Assembly: GCA_022360175.1 (NCBI GenBank) | Contig: JAKSDI010000230.1 | Coordinates: forward strand, 1 to 59,994 | DNA from: Chitinophagales bacterium | GTDB lineage: Bacteria > Bacteroidota > Bacteroidia > Chitinophagales > Saprospiraceae | Length of the DNA stretch: 59,994 bases | Direction of reading: 5' to 3' | In this document: piece by piece, positions 1-7,685 of the stretch | How positions within the stretch are numbered: position 1 is the first letter of the stretch | Layout of the letters: every line of letters begins with the position of its first letter | Program-made: the position numbers and the translations under genes | Notes under the pieces: generated by a model | What the model saw: the letters and a program-made list of their open reading frames with translations, nothing else | Database searches by the model: none | Told to the model about the DNA's origin: nothing

Positions 1-4
1 GTGA

Positions 5-102
5 GGTGTCTGTGAATTTTATGTTTAATCAAGGCGGAGGTTCCCGCGCATAGCAGCGCTACGCAAGGGGTTCTCTAACGAAGAGTAAGCATAAAAGACA
101 CC
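5..102. repeat. Nested palindromic intergenic element, core of copy A
   Basis: The outer arms are GGTGTCT...TTTTATG (5-23, with a small insertion) and CATAAAAGACACC (90-102). The inner hairpin is GCATAGC (48-54), loop AGC, GCTACGC (58-64), with one A/C mismatch. The arms around the inner stem carry TTAATCAAGGCG and GGTTCCCG, which recur almost unchanged at 37080-37101. The element lies just downstream of the Crp/Fnr gene and may extend beyond the window edge. It is related to the elements at 36865-37030, 37033-37195 and 51768-51934. Confidence 0.6.
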
Positions 103-136
103 ATAGATTACTCGTCTTTTGATACTTGACAGAGCA

Positions 137-718
137 CTAGTTAGATTTATTGAGCTTAGCACGGATACGGCTGAGTTGGATAGGAGTGATACCCAGATAG
201 GAAGCAATATGGTACTGCGGAATCAGATTTTCGAGATGGGGAAACTGCTCTCTAAAAAGCATATAGTTGGTGGTAGCATCATTGGTTACCATTTGAATAT
301 CATGCCTTTCTTTTTTGATCCACACATTTTCTAAAATCTTTAAAAAGATGCGCTCCAAACAACGATGTTTGTCAGACAGCTCTTTGAATTTGTAGTATGA
401 AAAACCAATTAGTTGACAAGGAGTCAGAGCCTGAAATGATAATGCTGAAGGAGTATCAGATAGCAAAGCAGTAAGTGGAGTAGGGAACATGCCTGGAGTA
501 AAGAAAGTCTTATTGTATTCGTTTCCTTCTTTATTGTAGTACACTCTTACAACACCTTTCGTAAGTACGTAACAATGACTTACCCTGCTACCCTCTCTCA
601 CCAGGTATTCATTTCTTGTTAATTCCAGAGAAGTGAAAAGAGGGAAAAAATCCGCCCAGGCTTCTTTTGTAAGGGGGCTCAACTCATTAAATGTCTTGAA
701 TAACTTTTCAGTATTCAT
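137..718 (-). CDS. Crp/Fnr-family transcriptional regulator
   Basis: A 193-residue cytoplasmic DNA-binding protein. Residues ~15-110 form the cyclic-nucleotide-binding-type beta roll (it starts with an EYLVREGSRV-type strand and a KGVVRVYY strand). The C-terminal helix-turn-helix is short, ending in HIASYLGITPIQLSRIR. The phosphate-binding cassette of true CRP (GE...R.A) is not recognisable, so cAMP is unlikely to be the ligand. It follows the flavoprotein gene in the same direction after 81 bp and is probably co-transcribed with it or regulates it. The start is ATG. The family call is firm; the target and ligand are unknown. Confidence 0.88.
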   Translation of the reverse strand: MNTEKLFKTFNELSPLTKEAWADFFPLFTSLELTRNEYLVREGSRVSHCYVLTKGVVRVYYNKEGNEYNKTFFTPGMFPTPLTALLSDTPSALSFQALTPCQLIGFSYYKFKELSDKHRCLERIFLKILENVWIKKERHDIQMVTNDATTNYMLFREQFPHLENLIPQYHIASYLGITPIQLSRIRAKLNKSN

Positions 719-799
719 AACAGGAATGGATGATGAAAAAATCGATTCCCAAATTACAAAATTTAATCAGCCTGGGCGAGACAACTATTGACTCAATTT

Positions 800-1813
800 T
801 TAATATAGCTGATGTGTTAAATCCATATTTACGATTGCTCCTGCCATATTTCCAGAAGCTACTGCGTTTGCTACAGAGCGAATGAAAGTTGAATTATCTC
901 CGCAAGCATATATCCCTTCAACACTAGTTCTTTGGAACGGATCAGTTTGAATATACCCATGCTCTGTGAGTTCACACCCTAATGAGACTGGTAGATCCGT
1001 ATGTTGTGTAAAAGGAATCACAGCGTATAATGCTTGAAAGTGAATGCTTTTCCCGTCCTTGAAAATCACGTTCTTAATACGCCCATTTTCATGTTCAATT
1101 TCACTTATCTCCGTTTCTACAATTTTTACGTTGTGGTCTTTTAGTTTGTTGATTTGTTCTGTACTAAAATCAGATTTAGCTTGAGTTAGAAGACTTAAAT
1201 CTGTAGTCAAATTGTTGACCAGGGAAGCCAGATGAAAAGCTTTCTCTCCATTTGCCATGATCCCCGTTTTTTGACCACGAATCTCATAACCATGGCAATA
1301 TGGACAATGAACTACTGAGATACCCCAGCATTCTGAAAATCCTTTTATATCAGGCATTTCATCTTTAATACCAGTAGCAAAAACTAGTTTTTTACCCTGA
1401 AAAATTGCCCCTGATTGAGTGCTGATTTCAAATCCATTTTCCACTTTTTCACTGCTTATTGCAAGGTCGTTGTGAAATGTTACGGTTTTATATTGCTCTA
1501 CCTGTTGCTTAGCAAGGGTAGAAATTTCTTTAGGTGTACTTCCGTCCTGGGTGATGAAGTTATGTGAATGTGGAGTTTGCCGATTACAAGGCATACCACT
1601 GTCGATAACTAAAGTATTTCTTAGGGATCTCCCTAAAGCCATTGCAGCAGAAAGCCCTGCGTAACTTCCCCCAATAACGATAACATCGAATGATTTGCTT
1701 TCTGTCATAAGTCTATTATTCAAATAAGATGGATCAGGAATGAGGAAAGTAGATAAAGCTAAGGTGGTGCCCTGCTTTATAAATTTCCGCCTTGGGATAT
1801 CCTTGTCCATCAT
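800..1813 (-). CDS. Thioredoxin-reductase-like NAD(P)/FAD oxidoreductase with twin-arginine-like leader
   Basis: About 337 residues if it starts at ATG 1813 (a second ATG follows at 1810). An upstream TTG at 1870 would put the N-terminus inside a palindrome and the promoter, so I reject it. The leader RRKFIKQG followed by a hydrophobic stretch resembles a Tat signal. The FAD-binding VIGGSYAGLSAA lies at ~46-58, a CPYC redox pair at 170-173 inside HCPYCHGYE, and the C-terminal FAD motif ACGDN near 310. This is the class II pyridine-nucleotide disulfide oxidoreductase fold, as in TrxB, AhpF and bacillithiol/glutaredoxin-type reductases. The partner thiol is unknown. The Crp/Fnr gene lies downstream. 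Confidence 0.85.
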   Translation of the reverse strand: MMDKDIPRRKFIKQGTTLALSTFLIPDPSYLNNRLMTESKSFDVIVIGGSYAGLSAAMALGRSLRNTLVIDSGMPCNRQTPHSHNFITQDGSTPKEISTLAKQQVEQYKTVTFHNDLAISSEKVENGFEISTQSGAIFQGKKLVFATGIKDEMPDIKGFSECWGISVVHCPYCHGYEIRGQKTGIMANGEKAFHLASLVNNLTTDLSLLTQAKSDFSTEQINKLKDHNVKIVETEISEIEHENGRIKNVIFKDGKSIHFQALYAVIPFTQHTDLPVSLGCELTEHGYIQTDPFQRTSVEGIYACGDNSTFIRSVANAVASGNMAGAIVNMDLTHQLY

Positions 1814-1823
1814 TATTTTTCTG

Positions 1824-1853
1824 CAAAATAAGGGATATTTTTTGTTTTTGCAA
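1824..1853 (-). promoter_or_regulatory. Candidate Bacteroidota promoter of the flavoprotein gene
   Basis: On the minus strand, TTG (1853-1851) is followed by a 19-bp spacer and TTATTTTG (1831-1824), seven of eight matches to TAnnTTTG. The predicted transcript would start within a few bases of the ATG at 1813. The palindrome at 1836-1876 covers the -33 element, as an operator would. Confidence 0.4.
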
Positions 1854-1876
1854 CATCGTTGCAAAAACAAAAAATA
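1836..1876. promoter_or_regulatory. Perfect 19-bp-arm inverted repeat, probable operator
   Basis: The arms TATTTTTTGTTTTTGCAAC (1836-1854) and its exact reverse complement (1858-1876) are separated by only ATC. The element lies 23 bp upstream of the flavoprotein start codon and overlaps its -33 region. A dimeric regulator site, for instance for the neighbouring Crp/Fnr protein, is the simplest reading. An RNA hairpin in a longer leader is the alternative. Confidence 0.6.
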
Positions 1877-1916
1877 AAAATTATATCTCCGCTTGAAATA
1901 AGGTGGTTTTTTGTAG

Positions 1917-1941
1917 TAAGTAAGAGAGTATAATTAGCTTG
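1917..1941. repeat. Half copy of the intergenic repeat (left terminus only)
   Basis: TAAGTAAGAGAGTA followed by TAATTAGCTTG matches the left end of the elements at 51768 and 36865 (TAAGTAAGAGAGCA, then TAATTAGGTTG). No matching right end follows. It ends right at the stop codon of the DUF2867 gene (stop at 1944-1946). Confidence 0.5.
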
Positions 1942-1943
1942 TT

Positions 1944-2468
1944 TTATGAACGATCAATTTCTTTGATCATTCGCTTCATCATACTAGGCACTACCATTTG
2001 GTGAAAAGGCTTCACAATGAAGAAATAAACTCTACCCAGCCAATTGTTATATTTCACAACAGTACTACATGTGAGCCGTTTTATTCCATTGTCTTGTGGA
2101 TCTCGTTCTTGCAAAAGGGATACCTTAAAATTCAAATGCTTATCATCTTCCCCAAAGAGAATCTCGTCTTCCGTTTTTGATAATACTTTGAAGAAACCGA
2201 CTTGCTGAGATGGTTCAAAAGATAAATGCTCAATATTTTCTCCCATTTTACGGTCTGGAATCTTGAGTCCAATTTTAGCAACTAGCTTATTGCGGATATT
2301 AAATAGCACACTTATCCACTTAGGTGGGGGAGCAAAAAATGCTTTCCCAAGTTCCGTTACAGTTATCTCATCGTTTTTGTCATTAAAAGTACCCTGGAAA
2401 CAATCATGATAATGAAATTCCTGTGGGTCGAGTAATGTTGAACCTGGGAAAGCCACTCTCTTAATCAT
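1944..2468 (-). CDS. DUF2867-family protein
   Basis: A 174-residue soluble protein resembling DUF2867, a START/polyketide-cyclase-like fold often found alone or fused to NAD(P)-binding epimerase-like proteins. Visible features are an N-terminal PGSTLLDPQEFHYHDCFQG segment and a basic amphipathic C-terminus (PFHQMVVPSMMKRMIKEI) typical of the family. No catalytic residues can be assigned. It has its own promoter with two direct repeats lying on it, so it is probably repressed by an unlinked regulator. The start is ATG. Function unknown. Confidence 0.7.
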   Translation of the reverse strand: MIKRVAFPGSTLLDPQEFHYHDCFQGTFNDKNDEITVTELGKAFFAPPPKWISVLFNIRNKLVAKIGLKIPDRKMGENIEHLSFEPSQQVGFFKVLSKTEDEILFGEDDKHLNFKVSLLQERDPQDNGIKRLTCSTVVKYNNWLGRVYFFIVKPFHQMVVPSMMKRMIKEIDRS

Positions 2469-2505
2469 GTTGGCGTATTATTAGTAAGGTTTGCATAATT
2501 ATATT

Positions 2506-2554
2506 AATTAGGTCAAAGGTACTAATAATTTGCAATTAGGTCAAGAGTACTAAT
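2506..2554 (-). promoter_or_regulatory. DUF2867 gene promoter overlapped by two direct repeats
   Basis: On the minus strand, TTG (2544-2542), a 20-bp spacer and TACCTTTG (2521-2514) give an exact -7 consensus. Two 21-bp direct repeats, AATTAGGTCAA followed by AGG or GAG and then TACTAAT, lie at 2506-2526 and 2534-2554. Their starts are 28 bp apart. One covers the -7 element and the other the -33 element, which is classic repressor geometry. Confidence 0.6.
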
Positions 2555-2613
2555 TTTTAATACTTCCTATTAGCCAGGAAAAACAGATTATAGGTTTGCT
2601 TTTGGAATTAACA

Positions 2614-3573
2614 TCATTCCTTATCCTCAGTGATTTGAATGAGAGACTGTCTTGTTCTATTAACACTTAGTTTCGTTATGTCAGGCCTGGAGTAATGTCC
2701 TACAGGATCAAAGTTTTGTCGTTCTTGCAAGACTCTGTTAAAATCTATTGAACCTATGATGAGATCTTCTTTATCTACTACTGGAGGAATAATCCATTTG
2801 CCATCAGGCCCAGATATACACGATCCTCCATTAGCTAATATGGAAGGAGCATTATCCACAATTTTATCATAGTGAGGAATGTCATGTGGAATATCTTCCT
2901 TCTCCAAATATCCGCTTACAGAAACCACAAACGATCTTGATTCTTTGGCAATATATCTTGTTATATCATGGGTATTATGCTTTGAACCTGGCCATACTGC
3001 TATGTGCAGGTTTTCACCCATACCATAAAGTGCTGTTCGGGATAATGGCATCCAGTTTTCCCAGCAATTCAGCCCGCCTACTGTGAAGTCTTTTAATTCG
3101 TGTACCCTCAATCCATGCCCATCTCCTGGTGCCCATGCCAGCCTTTCTTCATAAGTAGGTTGAAGTTTTCTATGCACGGATTTGATTTCTCCATTTTCGT
3201 CGATATATACGAGCGAGCAATATAAACTATGCCTGCCTCTGTTAAGTGCTCGTTCAATAGTACCGAGGTAAACGGCCAACTTATATTCTTTAGCCAGTTG
3301 GCAAATTTCACCCAAATCCCCTTTTTCAATTTCTACAGCATTCTTTATATAATGAGCATGAATTTCTTTTTGAACAGTGGAATTAAACCTCGCTCCATCC
3401 GTAATCGATAACCAAAATGGATAACCAGGAAGTAAACCTTCTCCAAATACGATAAGATCACACTCATTTTGCCCTGCCTGAGTGATGTATGACTTTATCT
3501 TTTTGATGGTTTCTTTTTTGTTTAACCAGACTGGCGAAATTTGCGCCATCCCAATTGTGAGCATGTTCTTCAT
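2614..3573 (-). CDS. Nitrilase (carbon-nitrogen hydrolase, branch 1 type)
   Basis: A 319-residue cytoplasmic enzyme of the nitrilase superfamily. The triad is visible as E45 (FGEGLLPGYPFW), K136 (HRKLQPTYEERLAW) and C170 (GGLNCWENWMPL). The last two blocks are those of true nitrilases (R-CN to acid plus ammonia) rather than amidases or NAD synthetase domains. Length is normal for the family. It starts 45 bp after fabF on the same strand and is probably in that TetR-controlled transcript. ATG start at 3573, with another in-frame ATG at 3564. The substrate is not predictable. Confidence 0.87.
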   Translation of the reverse strand: MKNMLTIGMAQISPVWLNKKETIKKIKSYITQAGQNECDLIVFGEGLLPGYPFWLSITDGARFNSTVQKEIHAHYIKNAVEIEKGDLGEICQLAKEYKLAVYLGTIERALNRGRHSLYCSLVYIDENGEIKSVHRKLQPTYEERLAWAPGDGHGLRVHELKDFTVGGLNCWENWMPLSRTALYGMGENLHIAVWPGSKHNTHDITRYIAKESRSFVVSVSGYLEKEDIPHDIPHYDKIVDNAPSILANGGSCISGPDGKWIIPPVVDKEDLIIGSIDFNRVLQERQNFDPVGHYSRPDITKLSVNRTRQSLIQITEDKE

Positions 3574-3617
3574 GTTTTAAGAATGTTTGTTGTTGTCTTC
3601 AGTTCCTCAATATATCA

Positions 3618-4868
3618 TTATTTGGGAGTATATTTTTTAAAGACCAAAGCCGCACAATGTCCTCCAAAACCAAAGCTATTGCTAATGGCATATCGAATTT
3701 CTTTGGTCGATTTTTTGCCTAGTGATAGATTGAATTCTGAAGGAATACTACTATCAACATCCCTGGTATTAATGGTTGGAGGAATCCAGTTCGTTTGTAC
3801 TGATAAGCAGCTTGCAATTGCTTCAATGGCACCTGTACCACCTAATAAATGCCCCGTCATAGATTTAGTACTGCTGATTTGCAATTTGTTTAGATGAGGT
3901 TTGAAGAGCCTTTCAATAGCCTTGATTTCAGATAAATCTCCTATTCCTGTTGAGGTTGCGTGAGCATTGATGTAGTCTATCTCGCTTTCAGATATCTGAG
4001 CCTCATTGATTGCTGCTTTCATTGCCAGATATGCGCCTTTCCCTTCAGGGTGAGTGCCTGTAATATGATAGGCATCTGAAGATTCTCCCCCTCCTACCAC
4101 CTCTGCATATATTTTGGCACCTCTTTTTATTGCAGAATCCAGGCTTTCTATCATCAAAGCTCCTGCTCCTTCTCCTACTACAAATCCATCTCTGGTAGCA
4201 TCAAAAGGCCTGGAAGCTGTTTTGTAGTTTTCATTATTAGTAGACATTGCTTTCATTGCATTAAATCCTCCTATAGACGCTTCTGTAATAGGAGCTTCAG
4301 AGCCACCAGCAATTATAAAATCTGCTTTTCCTAAGCGGATGTAGTTAAATGCCTGAATAATACTTTGCGTAGAGGAAGCACAAGCCGTTACAGGGCAGTA
4401 GTTAATGCCTTGTAATCCGTATTTAATTGAAATCTGGCCTGCTAGGCTATTCGGTATTATTTTAGTAATAAAGAAAGGGTTGAACCTGGGCCTGAAGTTA
4501 GAATTGGTATAATCTACTACTTCCTTTTCAAAGGTTTCAAATCCACCAATGCCACTTGAAAAAATGACACCGGCACGAGTTTTATCGTGTTGACTAAAAT
4601 CAATTCCTGAATCAGTGATAGCTTCTCTTGCAGCAATCAAACCATATTGGCTAAAGCGATCTAATTTTCTGGCTTCTTTTCTATCAAAATATTCCAGTGG
4701 ATCATAGTTTTTTACTTCGCAGGCAAATTGTGTTTTGAATTGGCTGGCATCAAACCGCTGAATTTTTTCAGCACCAGATATTCCTGACAATAAACTGTCC
4801 CAGTATTCTGTAATATTTTTGCCAATAGGTGTAATGGCTCCCAGTCCAGTTATTACTACTCTTTTCAT
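3618..4868 (-). CDS. fabF: Beta-ketoacyl-ACP synthase II (FabF-like)
   Basis: 416 residues; condenses malonyl-ACP with acyl-ACP in fatty-acid elongation. The thiolase-fold catalytic residues are C163 (VTACASSTQS), H303 (NAHATSTGIGD) and H340 (SMTGHLLGGTGA), with the SNSFGFGGH C-terminal block. No other fab or acpP gene is nearby, and the gene sits with a nitrilase under a TetR-type operator. It is therefore probably an accessory, inducible KAS rather than the housekeeping copy. The symbol denotes family only. The start is ATG, 16 bp from the operator. Confidence 0.85.
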   Translation of the reverse strand: MKRVVITGLGAITPIGKNITEYWDSLLSGISGAEKIQRFDASQFKTQFACEVKNYDPLEYFDRKEARKLDRFSQYGLIAAREAITDSGIDFSQHDKTRAGVIFSSGIGGFETFEKEVVDYTNSNFRPRFNPFFITKIIPNSLAGQISIKYGLQGINYCPVTACASSTQSIIQAFNYIRLGKADFIIAGGSEAPITEASIGGFNAMKAMSTNNENYKTASRPFDATRDGFVVGEGAGALMIESLDSAIKRGAKIYAEVVGGGESSDAYHITGTHPEGKGAYLAMKAAINEAQISESEIDYINAHATSTGIGDLSEIKAIERLFKPHLNKLQISSTKSMTGHLLGGTGAIEAIASCLSVQTNWIPPTINTRDVDSSIPSEFNLSLGKKSTKEIRYAISNSFGFGGHCAALVFKKYTPK

Positions 4869-4883
4869 AGATTTGTATTTGTT

Positions 4884-4901
4884 ATATACCTTACGGTATA
4901 T
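4884..4901. promoter_or_regulatory. TetR-type operator upstream of fabF
   Basis: The perfect palindrome ATATACC-TTAC-GGTATAT lies 16-33 bp upstream of the fabF start codon. The same arms with a different 4-bp centre (GATA) occur at 5562-5579 before tetR. It lies where the core promoter of fabF is expected, so binding should block transcription. Confidence 0.75.
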
Positions 4902-4966
4902 GAATGATCAAAAAAATTATTCTTCCTTAACACCGCTCTTTTGGTAAATGGAACAAAGCATTACAA

Positions 4967-5554
4967 TTATATAGTAATGGCTCTGATTTTATCTTCAATG
5001 AGTTCAAAATTATCTAATAAGATTTGTGGGGTTTTGAGGATTTTTGCAAGTAATACACTGCCTTCTATCATTGCAATCATAGAATGTGCAAATTTTGTCG
5101 TGTCTATATTGCTTATTTCTCCTTGTTCTATACCTGTGTTTAATATTTCAGCAATGGTATTGGTCCATCTATGTATTTTATCGATTACCTCTCCTCTTAA
5201 TTGTTCGTTGCCATCATCAGCATCTACTGCGGTATTCAAAATGGCACAGCCTCCATTTTCAAAGATTTCATCATATCGATTCTTATAATGATTCAGGTAT
5301 GCAAATAATTTCTTGTCGGCTCTTTGTTCTTGCTGGAGTACGGCCTGTATTTGAGCAGTTTGGAATTTATAATTATGACGAAATGCTTCCACGGCTACCT
5401 CGTTTTTATCTTTGAAATTGCCATATATACTTCCTTTTGTTAGGCCTGTTGCATTTGTTAGGTCGGAAAGGTAAGTACCAACATATCCTTTCTTATTAAA
5501 AATGGAAGCCGTTTTTTCTATGATGAGCTGACGTGTTTTTTCATTCCTTATCAT
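4967..5554 (-). CDS. TetR/AcrR-family transcriptional repressor
   Basis: 195 residues with an N-terminal HTH (residues ~10-50: TRQLIIEKTASIFNKKGYVGT, then LSDLTNATGLTKGSIYGNFKDK), the hallmark of TetR regulators. A helical C-terminal ligand domain resembles the YjdC/AcrR group. Transcribed toward fabF, ending 99 bp before that gene's start. Two identical-arm palindromes (5562-5579 and 4884-4901) make autoregulation and control of fabF plus nitrilase the likely role. The inducer is unknown; an acyl compound or nitrile would fit the neighbours, but that is inference. Confidence 0.9.
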   Translation of the reverse strand: MIRNEKTRQLIIEKTASIFNKKGYVGTYLSDLTNATGLTKGSIYGNFKDKNEVAVEAFRHNYKFQTAQIQAVLQQEQRADKKLFAYLNHYKNRYDEIFENGGCAILNTAVDADDGNEQLRGEVIDKIHRWTNTIAEILNTGIEQGEISNIDTTKFAHSMIAMIEGSVLLAKILKTPQILLDNFELIEDKIRAITI

Positions 5555-5558
5555 AGCA

Positions 5559-5589
5559 CAAATATACCGATAGGTATATTAAATACAAA
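5559..5589 (-). promoter_or_regulatory. tetR promoter with overlapping operator, near-leaderless
   Basis: On the minus strand, TTTG (5589-5586), 19 bp and TATATTTG (5566-5559) form an excellent Bacteroidota promoter. The palindrome ATATACC-GATA-GGTATAT (5562-5579) sits between and over the -7 element. The -7 box ends only 5 bp before the ATG at 5554, so the transcript probably starts at or within a few bases of the start codon. Confidence 0.7.
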
Positions 5590-5596
5590 TATCCAT

Positions 5597-6064
5597 TTAT
5601 TTTTGAGCTATGAACTTGTCTAAAAGCCTGTTTGTCCGCTGTTGGATTTTCTTTTTCATAAATGGAGACCAGCCCAGTAATAAGCCAGAAAATCCTAAAG
5701 CCTGTTGGGTCCATTTCCAAAGGCTAAAGTGATCCAGATGTTTGATGATTTTCCCATCTTTTATGGTCAAATTTGCAGTGATGTTGTTAACTACTTTTCT
5801 TTTTTGAGGCCCAAAATAATAGGAAGCGATCCAGTTGACCTTACCTGCATCAGGAGTATGTTCTAGTATTTTAAATGAGACATTTAAATCGCTTTCTTCA
5901 TTTGCCAACAACATTTTCCACATAGCTTTTGCTCTGTCTCCCTGTAAAGTGCCAAATGCAGGATCTGTAAAAACGATATTATCATCATAGCATGAGAGCA
6001 TTCCTTCAACATCTTTTTCAGAAAATGAAGTGTAAAATTGTGTTAGGATGTCTACTGTTGTCAT
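5597..6064 (-). CDS. NTF2-like / SnoaL-like protein
   Basis: 155 residues with the cone-shaped alpha+beta NTF2 fold pattern: an N-terminal helix (VDILTQFYTSFSEKDVEGML), then SCYDDNIVFTDPAFGTLQGDRAKAMWKML, beta strands, and KDGKIIKHLDHFSLWKWTQQAL. Family members are isomerases, cyclases or ligand-binding proteins. The Asp-containing end (HLDHFSLW) is typical. It lies just upstream of tetR in the same direction, but tetR's own promoter separates them. The exact role is unknown. Confidence 0.75.
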   Translation of the reverse strand: MTTVDILTQFYTSFSEKDVEGMLSCYDDNIVFTDPAFGTLQGDRAKAMWKMLLANEESDLNVSFKILEHTPDAGKVNWIASYYFGPQKRKVVNNITANLTIKDGKIIKHLDHFSLWKWTQQALGFSGLLLGWSPFMKKKIQQRTNRLLDKFIAQK

Positions 6065-6081
6065 TATTTATTTTGCTTATA

Positions 6082-6152
6082 GGTAACTTCTCTCATGACG
6101 AAAAGAGAGTAAATAGGCTGTTTAAATTTAATTGATCACGAGAGAAGTTACC
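6082..6152. repeat. Intergenic inverted repeat
   Basis: The perfect 13-bp arms GGTAACTTCTCTC (6082-6094) and GAGAGAAGTTACC (6140-6152) enclose 45 nt, and the inner part contains ATTGATCAC next to the right arm. It lies between two minus-strand genes. It may act as a terminator-like hairpin or be a distant relative of the TAAGTAAGAGA repeat family. Confidence 0.5.
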
Positions 6153-6171
6153 AAAAAATCCTGACAAGCTT

Positions 6172-7491
6172 TTACTCTTTTATAAATGTAAATGCTCCCC
6201 CTCCTTGTTTTAGGACAAATGATTTTTCAGTCGGATTAAATTCCATAACAACTCCTGCCGGATCAAATTGGAAGATATCTTTTTCTGTAGCATCAAGTGG
6301 AAAGGATGCCTGGCCAGTTGCTTGTGCAATTAGTGTATTTTCATCTTTGGTGATCGATATTTTTAGTGGAATTTCCTTAGAGGAATATACGCCTAAATAT
6401 TTATCTAAATCTTCAGAACTTAAGTCATATACTTTAAATGTTGGAAGTTCATAAGCTTTGTCATAAACAGCACTTAAGGTAGCAATTGAAATGTCGTTAT
6501 TATTGAAATTACTTCCATTGGATACAAGTGCATAAGAAACATTTCCATCAGAAAAATGAGCAAATATAGACGAGAAGCCATCGATGCCACCAGTATGCCC
6601 ATAAGCTAGCTTGTCATGGAAAGGAATTTGAAAGAGGCCAATACCGTAACCATCTTCAATAGTCATCATCAAGTCAAGGCTTTCCTTGCTAACAAGCTTT
6701 CCTCCAAACAAGGCATCACTAAACCTTACTAAATCACTAGGCGTAGAAACAATTCCACCAGCTCCCAGAGGGATTGAAATATCTGTTTCAGCCTCCAATT
6801 GCCAGCTTCCAGAGAATCGATAAGATTTACACTCGTTGTTTTCAGGCTTTATTTTGCTTCCCAGGTAGGTGTTTTTTAATCCGATAGGCTCTGTTATGTA
6901 CATAGAGACTAACTGGCCATAAGGCTTCTGATAAACTTTTTCAAGAATATAGGTAAGCAAGACAAAATTAGAGTTGCTGTATTCTGCTCTGCTGCCAGGT
7001 TTAAAATCACTCCCTTTTTGGGAAATCATCGCCACCATTTCTTCTTCTGTTTGAGCTTGTGTATTCCAGCTCAAATAGTCTTCATCATTGGTGAAGTTGT
7101 GTATACCACTTCGATGAGATAGCAGATGCTGGATAGTAATTTTATCTGCTTTGGGAATAGCAGGAAAATAGGTCTCAATAGTTTGAGAAAGGCTTAATTT
7201 TTCTTTTTCAACTGCTTGGAGAGTCAGGACAGTTGTAAATGTTTTTGAAATGGAACCAATTCGATATTTAGACTCTGCATCTGCTTTTATATTGTTTTCT
7301 ATATCAGTATATCCTATGGTTTTTGTGTACACTATTTCTCCATTTTCAGAAATAGCTACGCTACCTATAAACTTGTTGTTCTCTTCGAGCAAATCGAAAT
7401 AGCTATCTAATTTGGCCTTGTCAAAATTTTGAGCAAATCCAGTAAAGCTTGATAGTAGGATCATTAATAGGGGGAGAATGTTTCGTTTCAT
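6172..7491 (-). CDS. Class C beta-lactamase-fold serine hydrolase, secreted
   Basis: 439 residues with a signal peptide (residues 1-20, ending FTGFAQ). Catalytic motifs are S80-I-S-K83 (SxxK), Y171-S-N173 (YxN) and H299-T-G (KTG equivalent). The region after ~350 is a beta-rich C-terminal extension common in Bacteroidota members of this group. Such proteins include D-amino-acid peptidases, esterases and PBP4*-like enzymes; beta-lactam resistance cannot be inferred. Probably periplasmic. It is one of three such paralogs in the window (also 18477 and 19645). Confidence 0.87.
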   Translation of the reverse strand: MKRNILPLLMILLSSFTGFAQNFDKAKLDSYFDLLEENNKFIGSVAISENGEIVYTKTIGYTDIENNIKADAESKYRIGSISKTFTTVLTLQAVEKEKLSLSQTIETYFPAIPKADKITIQHLLSHRSGIHNFTNDEDYLSWNTQAQTEEEMVAMISQKGSDFKPGSRAEYSNSNFVLLTYILEKVYQKPYGQLVSMYITEPIGLKNTYLGSKIKPENNECKSYRFSGSWQLEAETDISIPLGAGGIVSTPSDLVRFSDALFGGKLVSKESLDLMMTIEDGYGIGLFQIPFHDKLAYGHTGGIDGFSSIFAHFSDGNVSYALVSNGSNFNNNDISIATLSAVYDKAYELPTFKVYDLSSEDLDKYLGVYSSKEIPLKISITKDENTLIAQATGQASFPLDATEKDIFQFDPAGVVMEFNPTEKSFVLKQGGGAFTFIKE

Positions 7492-7615
7492 TTTAAGGTT
7501 TCTTTTGTACTCTTAGGTTGTTTGTAAAGCGAGCAAATTAGATGATATATGCTTAGGAGAGACTTTTATACTACACAAGTTTAAGAAAGCTCGACAAACT
7601 GCTATATGTACATAA

Positions 7616-7646
7616 TAGCCTGCTTGAAGGAGTATCAAGCAGGCTA
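7616..7646. terminator. Strong hairpin, possible terminator
   Basis: The perfect 12-bp stem TAGCCTGCTTGA / TCAAGCAGGCTA has a 7-nt loop and lies 40 bp downstream of the M81 peptidase stop on the minus strand. A clear U-tract is missing, so intrinsic termination is plausible but not certain. Confidence 0.5.
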
Positions 7647-7685
7647 GTTATATGGCACAGAGAATTATTTTAGTTAAAGCTTTTC

